A stretch of 14,390 nt of DNA from Gammaproteobacteria bacterium (GTDB lineage Bacteria > Pseudomonadota > Gammaproteobacteria > Granulosicoccales > Granulosicoccaceae). The translations under genes were made by a program, and so were the position numbers. The stretch covers positions 1 to 14,390 of the forward strand of contig JAHQVR010000236.1 in assembly GCA_019634245.1 (NCBI GenBank), read 5' to 3'. The notes under the pieces were generated by a model. It saw nothing but the letters and a program-made list of their open reading frames with translations, did no database searches and was not told where the DNA came from. This document shows, piece after piece, positions 5,782 through 14,300 of this stretch; positions within the stretch are counted from its first letter, which is position 1, and the number at the start of each line of letters is the position of its first letter.

Positions 5782-7476
5782 ATGCCTGGATTTAGCAGTA
5801 ATGCACGTCGCCAAGTTGCGAGTTGGCGGCTTATGCCAAGAGTTTTTCGCGCTGCACCCTTAAGCAGGGTCCTTGTTATGGCCTTCACGCTACTGGGTAT
5901 CAGCCTTGTGCTTAGTAGCACCGCGATGGCGCAAGAATCCAGCGCACCACCGACCACCCCAACATTTGTTGTTCAACAAATCGTGATTGATGGAAAGAAC
6001 CCGCTTTCAGCACGCGAAACCCGTTCGGTGCTGGCTGCCTATGAAAATCGTGATATGACGATTGAGTCGTTGCGCGAGGCTGCAACGGAATTGGAAAAAC
6101 GACTCGCACTGCGTGGTTACAATTTCTATCGGGCAACATTGCCACCACAAAAGCTGGTTGATAACACGGTGCGGATGCAGATTGCTCGGCTTGACATTCA
6201 GGACGTGGTTGTTACCGGCAACGACTTCTTTAGTGATAAGAATATTCAACGCAGCTTGCCACTGGTCGCCCGAGGGCGGAGCCCGAATACGCAGCGCATC
6301 GCTAATGCCTTGCTACTCGCCGAAGACAACCCGGCAAAAGATGTCAGAGTTGTATTTGTAAAAGGCGATGAGCCACAAAGCGTTGATGCCAATATCTCCG
6401 TCACTGACAAGAACCCAAATGAGCTGTTTTTCTGGGCGAATAATTCTGGCAGTCGACAAACCACGCGCTCACGCGTAGGGATGCAGTATCACCAACGCAA
6501 TCTGTGGGGTAGTGATCATCAGGTGGCGTTAAGTTATACAGTTTCACCAGAAGAAACCAGCGAGATCAATCAATACGGATTGAACTACAAAGTTCCGGTT
6601 TACACTACGCGTGGCATGCTTAATGCCTTCTATTCTCGATCTGATGCCGACACCGGTCGTGTGGCCGATGTTTTTGATATCAGTGGGGCAGGTGAAACAA
6701 TCGGTGTGGGCTATACACAATACATTGGCAAACGCGGTAACTACCAAGATCGCTTTAAAGTTGCCATTACTGACAAACTGTTTGATAGCGATGTGTTATT
6801 TGAAGGCACGGATATCGGTTCAGACGTTCGCAGTCGACCTCTTACAATGGAATATATAAGCCGCTTTGATCGCGACAACTGGCTGCTTAATACAGTCCTA
6901 AGTTACTCAACAAATTTATCTGGCGGGTCGTTTAACGACGACCCCGCCTATCAGGCCGCTAGAGCCGGAGCTACCAGCAATTGGGACAAACAAGAGCTTT
7001 CAGTGCGCTTTGACTATCGCTTCTCACAAAAATGGCGAGCAAGAATTCTGGGCTTTGCGCAGACGTCGTCAGACCAACTTATACCGGGCGAGAAGTTTGG
7101 CCTGGGTGGTGCCCTGGGCGATCTGGGGCCACGTGGGTTCTTTGAGCGAGAGGTAACGGTGGACGAAGGTTATAAAGCCAGCTTCGAAGTGACGCGCAGC
7201 TTTTTGACCAAACGTATGCAGCTCGGTGTGTTCTTTGATATTGCTACTGGTGACCAGACTAATCCGCAGGTGGGTGAGTCGCCTGACGAAACTCTCTCCA
7301 GCATCGGCTTAGCCTATCGCTGGAATATCCGCAGTGATCTGAATTTGGAAGCCGATTTTGGCTACGTCCTCGATGGTGTTGACCAAGAATTCAGTGACGG
7401 GACTGACGACGGCGATTCGCGCATTCATTTTGCCCTTAAGTATTTCCCGCGTTGGCCTTTTGGAGGTGACAAATGA
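5782..7476 (+). CDS. Two-partner secretion outer-membrane transporter (TpsB, FhaC/ShlB family)
   Basis: The 564-residue product has the size and order of a TpsB protein. A long basic n-region is followed by a hydrophobic core (VLVMAFTLLGISLVLSS) and a signal-peptidase site after AMA, at about residue 50. Residues about 62-137 form a first POTRA domain (FVVQQIVIDGKN...LRGYNFYRATLPPQ). Residues 138-208 form a second (LDIQDVVVTGNDFFSDKNIQRSLP). From about 212 to the end, alternating strands form the Omp85-type barrel. GEKFGLGG...LGPRGFFE at 436-455 corresponds to the conserved loop-6 motif, with Arg451 in the VRGY-equivalent position (here GPRGF). By family knowledge it recognises the TPS domain of its partner in the periplasm and threads it outward. 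Its partner is the exoprotein two genes downstream. The start was chosen by the GGGGA ribosome site and the complete signal peptide; a shorter start at Met18 is possible. Confidence 0.92.
   Translation: MPGFSSNARRQVASWRLMPRVFRAAPLSRVLVMAFTLLGISLVLSSTAMAQESSAPPTTPTFVVQQIVIDGKNPLSARETRSVLAAYENRDMTIESLREAATELEKRLALRGYNFYRATLPPQKLVDNTVRMQIARLDIQDVVVTGNDFFSDKNIQRSLPLVARGRSPNTQRIANALLLAEDNPAKDVRVVFVKGDEPQSVDANISVTDKNPNELFFWANNSGSRQTTRSRVGMQYHQRNLWGSDHQVALSYTVSPEETSEINQYGLNYKVPVYTTRGMLNAFYSRSDADTGRVADVFDISGAGETIGVGYTQYIGKRGNYQDRFKVAITDKLFDSDVLFEGTDIGSDVRSRPLTMEYISRFDRDNWLLNTVLSYSTNLSGGSFNDDPAYQAARAGATSNWDKQELSVRFDYRFSQKWRARILGFAQTSSDQLIPGEKFGLGGALGDLGPRGFFEREVTVDEGYKASFEVTRSFLTKRMQLGVFFDIATGDQTNPQVGESPDETLSSIGLAYRWNIRSDLNLEADFGYVLDGVDQEFSDGTDDGDSRIHFALKYFPRWPFGGDK
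7462..7469 (+). promoter_or_regulatory. Strong ribosome binding site of the FecR-domain gene
   Basis: GGAGGTGA lies within the last codons of the transporter gene, 3 nt before the ATG at 7473. It is nearly a full anti-Shine-Dalgarno match and fixes the overlapping ATGA start. Confidence 0.8.
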
Positions 7477-8384
7477 GCGCCGCAATGCAAGTTAAGCAGT
7501 GTCGCGCGGCAGCCTTGTTTTTCGGGCTCGTATTTGCGGTACTCATGGTGACTAGCGCGCCTGGTTATGCGCAGGATGCGAATAGCAATTTGAAGGTGGT
7601 CGGTGAGATTGCCCTAACCAAGGGGGTAGTAACAGCGCGCTCAGCACAACGTGCACTCACCGCCGTGGCGAAAGGATCTCCCGTTTATCTCGGCGATATT
7701 ATCGAAACTGCCAGTCGCAGTTTTACCGTGATCAAGTTTAGCGACGGCGGTAAAGTGACACTGCGTCCAGACAGCCGCTTTGACATCAACGAATACGATG
7801 ACACCGCAGGGCAAGAGAAAGAATCTTTTGAGCTGATTAAAGGTGGCTTAAGAGCCGTAACCGGCGCAATTGGCAAGGCTCGACCGCAGGAAGTGAAGTA
7901 CACCGCGCGCAATACCACCATTGGTATTCGCGGCACTACGTTTGTCGTCCGCTTGTGCGAAGAAGGGTCAGAAGGCTGTAACTACGTGAGTGATGGTAGC
8001 GACACTGCGATTGGCGAAACCGACAATAAGTTCGTCGATATCTTTGTGATCGATAAAGACGGCGGGCAACGCAAGCGAATTACCCGCCGCCAGTTAGCGG
8101 CCTTGCTTGAGGGCGTGTATGTATCAGTGATTGATGGTGCAATTCGCGTCAGTACTGACGAATGGTTTATCGACATGCAAGCCGGTGACAAATGTGTGAT
8201 CGATTACTCAGACGTCACTGCCACCAATCGAGAAAGCCTGGATGAAGTGGAGTGCTTTATTAATTCTCGCGGCCTGGAAGACATTGACGTGTTCTTGGGC
8301 GAAGGAGCCGAGAAAATCACCGGATTTAATCTGTTTGATGACAGCGAGATTTTCGTGGGGAATGAAATATGCGAGATCAACTAA
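7473..8384 (+). CDS. Secreted FecR-domain protein
   Basis: The 303-residue product begins with a signal peptide (hydrophobic core AAALFFGLVFAVLMV, cleavage near GYA at about 33). A FecR-type domain follows at about 45-160. It contains VVTARSAQ, then the strand GSPVYLGDIIETASRSFTVIKFSDGGKVTLRPDSRFDINEY, the KGGLRAVTG turn, and the diagnostic NTTIGIRGTTFVVR at 147-160. No anti-sigma helix or transmembrane anchor precedes the domain and no sigma-factor gene is near. It is therefore a periplasmic or surface FecR-domain protein rather than an iron-sigma regulator. The C-terminal half (160-303) is not recognised; it holds five cysteines (162, 169, 241, 261, 300), which could form disulfides in the periplasm. 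The gene overlaps the transporter by 4 bp (ATGA) and the exoprotein by 16 bp. A role in assembly or anchoring of the secreted partner is inference from position only. Confidence 0.88.
   Translation: MSAAMQVKQCRAAALFFGLVFAVLMVTSAPGYAQDANSNLKVVGEIALTKGVVTARSAQRALTAVAKGSPVYLGDIIETASRSFTVIKFSDGGKVTLRPDSRFDINEYDDTAGQEKESFELIKGGLRAVTGAIGKARPQEVKYTARNTTIGIRGTTFVVRLCEEGSEGCNYVSDGSDTAIGETDNKFVDIFVIDKDGGQRKRITRRQLAALLEGVYVSVIDGAIRVSTDEWFIDMQAGDKCVIDYSDVTATNRESLDEVECFINSRGLEDIDVFLGEGAEKITGFNLFDDSEIFVGNEICEIN
8357..8361 (+). promoter_or_regulatory. Ribosome binding site of the exoprotein gene
   Basis: GGGGA lies 7 nt before the ATG at 8369, inside the end of the FecR-domain gene. It supports this start over the in-frame GTG at 8411. 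Confidence 0.6.
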
Positions 8385-11300
8385 AGCGATCTAACAAAAT
8401 AGGGTCAACCGTGAAAGAGACGAAATTACCGATACTGCCACGCAGAGAAATTGCTGTTTGCATAACAACAATGTGCATGGCGAGCAGTTTATCTGCCGCG
8501 CCCGTTGCGCCAGAGGTGGTGCACGGAAGTGCTTCATTTATTCGCGAGGGTAATCATCTTGAGATTACCAATAGCAATGGCACAATCATCAATTGGCAAG
8601 ACTTTTCGATTGCTGCGCAAGAGAGCGTTAACTTCCTGCAAACGCATGCGTCTTCAGCAATTTTAAATCGCGTTATATCTAATATTCCGTCGGATATTCT
8701 TGGTGACCTAACCTCCAACGGCCGAGTATTCGTGATTAACCCGAATGGTTTGATCATCGGCGCTGATGCGCGAATCGATACCGCAGGATTTGTGGCATCG
8801 ACCCTGGATATCAGCAATGAGGACTTTATTGCTGGGCGCATGAAGTTTGTTGGCGACAGTGGTGATATTGAAAATCATGGTTATATTGCTGCTGGGCCAG
8901 GTGGTGAAGTCATTTTGATTGCTCCGAACGTGGAAAACCACGGCATTATCGAAGCCGAAGACGGGCAGATACTGTTGGCCGCTGGCCGTGAAGTCACCTT
9001 GCATTCCATGCAGAGTGGCGGTCTCTCGTATCGCGTCTCGGCGCCGGGTGATCGGGCCCTGAATATTGGCGAGTTAGTTGCTAGTAACGGCTCCGTCAAA
9101 GTGTTTGCTGATCAAATCTTTCAACAAGGCACAATTTCTGCGTCCCGCGCGCGCCGCGATGCCGATGGCTCAGTCATTTTAGAGGCGGATAACGGCCTAG
9201 CAGTCAGTGGAGACATCGATGTTTCAGGCCTCGGTGTTGAGGGCGGGGATATTCATTTGCTCGGTGACGAGATAGATGTCACCAACGCCAATATTGACGC
9301 CAGCGGTGAAGGCGGTGGTGAAATCCTAATCGGTGGTGACTATCAGGGTAAAGGCTCTGTTAAGAACGCTGCGAATACCGATATCGACGCGGCCACTGTC
9401 ATCCGTGCAGACGGTGGCAACAACGGCGATGGCGGTCGCGTCATCGTTTGGTCTGACAACACAACCAATAGTTTCGCCAAGATCACAGCTCGGGGCGGCA
9501 TCACCCAAGGTGATGGTGGCTTTGTTGAAACTTCGGGTAAGAAGGTTCTGAATTTTGGCCAGGCTGTTGATGTCAGCGCGACTGACGGTGAAGCTGGTAC
9601 CTGGTTGCTCGACCCAGAGGATATTGTTATCGATGAGGCCGGCGCCGCATCGATCTCTACTTCGCTGAATGGCGGTTCTAACGTCGAAGTTAGAACCAGT
9701 GACGAAGGTGATGGCGAAGGTAATATTACGGTGGCGGCACCGATTACGAAGTCAGAAGGTGATACGGCTGTCACGCTAACCTTAGATGCGCACAATCGAG
9801 TCGATGTGAATGCGCCGATCACTACCACCGCAGGCCCGCTTAATGTAAATATTAAAACCGGGCGGCAGGTAGCAACGACCGAACAGCCAGTTGATGAACA
9901 AGCTGCAGATCCAGTTACGGAGACTCCAGTAGAAGAACCTGTAGAAGAAGCAGTAGATGAGACGGTAGCCCAGAGCCCAGGGGAATCAACGGAAGAATCA
10001 GCAGAAGAGGGCGCTGGTGAAGACGAAGTTGCTGCGGAAGACGGCAATGAACAAGGTGATTCAGAAGGGTCAGAATCTGCTGCTGAAGAAACCAGCGAAG
10101 GTGAGGAAGTTGCAGCTGAAGCACCAGAGGAGGCCAACAACGATGAGCAAGCAGAGGTAGTCGACGAGTCAGTTAGCGAAGAAAACGAGGATGCGCAAGA
10201 AGTAGTCGCGGCCGATGAGCAGCCTGCTTCCGAGTCAGAGGCTGGTGAAAGCGCAGCAACAGAAGAAACTGAGACCACCGAAGTTGTTGATAATGCCGGC
10301 GCAGAAGAAGCCGCTGAAGTTGAAACGCCTGAGGTTGAAGTTGCTGAAATCGAAGCGCCAGAGGTGGAAGAAGAAGTCGGTAGTACCCAGCCTGTGGATA
10401 CAAGCACTGATGAGCAAGCTGCACCACAAGCTCCAACTGACTCACCTGGCGTTGATGCGACTCCCGCGTCGTCAGTGGAAACCACGACTACGGTTGCGTC
10501 TGCACCTCCCGAACCCGAGGCGAGTGAAAGCCAAGTTGACAACGCAGTGGAAGAAACCCAACAACAAGTTGTGGTTGCCGAAACCGCTCCCGCTGATCCG
10601 CCTGTAGATGCTGATACACCGGATGTCACAGCTCCTACTGAATCAAACTCCCAAGCCGATGGCTTTGTAGACCAAGCAGATCAACAAATTGTTATTGACG
10701 CCGATATTTTTACCGGTGGCGGCGATGTCTCAATTGATGCCGGTGATGATGGTGATGTGATAATTGTCGCAGACGTTGACACCACCGATCACGATGGTGA
10801 TGAAGCCGGTGATATCACCATCGAAGGTGAGAACATCGCCTTGGTTGATGATGCAGAGGTTGATGCCAGTGACGAGGTGGCTGGCGACATTTTGATCGGT
10901 GGCGGCTTACAGGGCCAAGACCCGGATGTGGATAACGCCGATATTGTTTTAATCGGCTCCGACGCCAGTGTGTCGGCCGATGGCGGTGACAACGGCGACG
11001 GCGGCACCATCATTGTGTTCTCGGAGCAGAATTCGGTCATTAGCGGGAATTTATCCGCTCAAGGCGGGCGCTTGTCGGGTAACGGTGGTTTTGTTGAGAC
11101 TTCAGGTATCAATAATTTAAGACTCAATACCACGCCCAACGTGAGTGCACCCAATGGCGAAGGCGGTACTTGGTTAATCGATCCAGTCAATATCACAATT
11201 GACAATGTAGGCACCGGTACAAATACAAATTCTGAAGTCGGAATGGGTTTCACACGTTACTTCCCATACGATGATTCATCCGGCGCTTACGTCGATATCT

Positions 11301-14300
11301 ATTACCTGACTAATGCTTTAGCGATGGGTACAGATATTATTGTCGACACCACGGGTTCAATCGGCAGCGAGCCGGGCGATATCAACTTTGTTGGAAATCT
11401 TACTGCTGACGACTATGAAAACTTCTCAGGCAGTCTCACACTTAACTCGGCCAATGATATTAATTTTACCGGCTCTATCGATACGCAATCCTTTAACGGC
11501 AACAATAATTATCTAGGTGAGTTAGACATCTATTTCAATGCCACGGGTGATATCAATCTCTACACTTATACATCCGGCGGTCCGCCAGTAAATTCTGCTT
11601 CTATTCTTACTGGAGGTGATTTGAGTCTGGTCGCGGGAGATTTTGGCGACGGAGATGGTGAAGGCAGCATCACCTCCTCAATCAGTATTCAGCTGGGTAA
11701 CCTCAATGCCGATACCGATCGCACTAACGGCACGCTCGATGCGCGAGCCATTGGTGGTTCAATCACATTCCAGACCCAAGATGGCGTAAACGGCGATGGC
11801 CAGGTTTTTGTTGATGGAGATGTAATATTAAACGCTGATGAATCCGTCATGCACTCCGGCACAATCAATGCGAAGTATGGTGGTGCGGTCGATATTGATT
11901 CAGGTATGGAGTTTGATGTCACAAATACCGGATTAATTGGTGCCCGAAATGGCATCGACATTACCGCAGGCTATGATGTCAATCTGGATGTTCGCGGTGA
12001 CAACCAGGTGTTTTATGACGGGCGACTATTTTCATATTATGACGACATCAACCTCACGGCTAATCGTGATGTAAATATCAGCGGTCGACTAATACAGGCA
12101 GGAACTTATATCGCCAGCCCGTCTCCTGGAAACAATATTTATGGCGCGGACATTAATATCACCTCCAACTCAGAAGGGAGCTACTCAGTTCCAAGCGGTT
12201 ATGGTGTAGTCAACATCACTAACTCCGTGGAGCCCGGGTACAATAACGATGTGCGAATTCGCTCAATCTCAGAGTATTACCAAGACCGATACTCTGGCCC
12301 TCCTGGCGCGCCATTACCTCCAGGAGAGTTTTATGGTGGGGACATTAATATTTCCGGCAACGCAGTCAATGTTGTAAACCCGGGGTGCGAAGAATCTGAC
12401 TGCTCTGCGAGAATCACCCTTGAAGCGCGTGACATCAATATTGGTCAGGCCGATGCAACAGATGGGCTAATTGTTGGAGACGTGACTATTTCGAGCGAGG
12501 CTCCTTTTGGTGTTGACGGTGGTGGTCCATCAATGGACTACTCTTACGGAGGCCAAATTACAGTTCTTGCTGATCGCGATCTGCAGATTGCAGCGGCGGG
12601 TGACCTAACTGTTCAGTCCAGTGACACAGTTTATATCTACGATATTCCACTCGGCGCTACAGACATCGAGCCGATTAATTCTACGGCGAATAATCGCATC
12701 GATCTCTCTGGTGATCAGAGTGTAGATCTTGTAGCTACAGATATCAGTATTGAAGCTGGTGCGGGTCGTGATTCCAATATTACCATTGCGTCTAGGGCTG
12801 GCTACTACGGACCTGTCGAGAATGTTGGTTATGTGACCATTCAAGCAGAGAATTTAACCCTCTCTGGCAGTCAGATTGTTCCGTTTTACAACAATAATTC
12901 CATGCAGCAAGAGGGCTTGGAGCTCGGTGCTTACGCCACAATCGTTGCTCAAACTGCGCTTGATATTGATGTGGAAAACGATTTGGCGATGCGAGGTCGA
13001 ATCTCTCCTGACAATGGATTTGACACAGGTTTGCGACGTGATTCTCGCGAATTTACTTCTTCAATCGCCAGTTATGGAGATCTGAATATCGATGTCGGAG
13101 AAACTCTTTTTATGGAAGGTTCCGAGATTCTACTATTGGCTGAAGAGTTTGGTATCGAGGACAATCCACGCTTTGGTGAAAACGGGGCTCCGGACAATAT
13201 AGATACGATCACGACCCAAAACCTTGTCGCGAGCAATGGACGAATTGTGTTTGATCGAGATGCCAACGAAGACAACGACAGTTTTGCGCCAGGGGAGTTG
13301 GTGCTAACAACAACAGGTGCAGATAGCGTAATCGCAGGCGCACCGACTCCGGATTTGATGAATTTTCCAAACGACTTTGCCCTGCAATTGAGTTCTGTTA
13401 CTTGGAATCAAGCTGGTACTGTGGATTGGCGCAGTGGCGCGATCCAAGTTGGCGTTGCTCCCGTGGATAATCCTTCGGGACTCACGGACACTTTTCAGTA
13501 CGAATTTCTGGGTCGCGGAAGAAACTCCATCATCAATAATTCTGGCACCTTCCGGGTGAATTCAGAGAGTGGCCGGTTCACCTTTGATACTGGATTTCCT
13601 TTCAATGGCGTGGGCACCGGGATAGGCGATTTTATTAACACCGGTACGGTCATTAAAGACACCGGCGATGGAACAACCGATTTCGTGGTTGATCTAATCA
13701 ACACCGGAAATTTTTACGCAGAGGCCGGTACCATCGATCTCAGCTATGGTGGCTTGTTTCAATCAGCCGGGCAAACTGTCTTACGCGGCGGTAGTATCGC
13801 AGGTGAAGTTGGTGATGGTTCAGAACTCAATTTCACTGGTGGTGCGATTCGCGGTGGCATCAGTGATTACGAAGGTATTTATGAGGGCGGTATGCTGATA
13901 AGCAATGTTACCGTACAAAACACGACGATTGACCCAGGATTTTCCCCCGGTACCCTATACGTGCAAGGTGATTTTGATGCAACGGGCGGTGGTAACACCT
14001 TCGATTTCGAAGTGTACTATGGGCCAGCAGGAACTTACTATGACAGCCTGAATATCAGCGGCACTGCAATGATTCCTATTACTGGAGTTCAGGGTGACAA
14101 TGTCGTACAGGCAAGCGGTGATGTTAACTTATATGTCGATGCATATGTTGACCCCCCGGCCTACTACGGTGCTACGTTTAATGTCATCACCGCAAATGTG
14201 ACCGGTGATATCGGTGATTTAAATGTTGCTGATAGCATCAACGTCGGTGTTTATGGTGACGGTGCCGACAACAATGACGCCTCCTACTACTCGTTTTCAT

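Noticed and set aside
5652..5957. Minus-strand 101-codon frame across the leader and transporter start
   Set aside because: It is antisense to the signal peptide of the transporter, with no recognisable domain or ribosome site.
7473..8384. FecIR-type iron-signalling pair
   Set aside because: There is no sigma-factor gene, no anti-sigma region and no TonB receptor; the protein has a signal peptide and sits in a secretion operon.
10215..10607. Plus-strand frame encoding a Lys/Leu-rich 130-residue peptide within the exoprotein gene
   Set aside because: It is a frame-shifted reading of the GAA/GCA-rich acidic segment, with no ribosome site or independent signal.
9343..10629. Long open frame on the minus strand (428 codons, Ser/Ala/Thr-rich) opposite the exoprotein
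   Set aside because: It is the complement of the acidic low-complexity and Gly/Asp-rich coding sequence, whose Glu/Ala/Val codons give few stops on the other strand. It has no recognisable domain, and the plus frame has a clear TPS protein.
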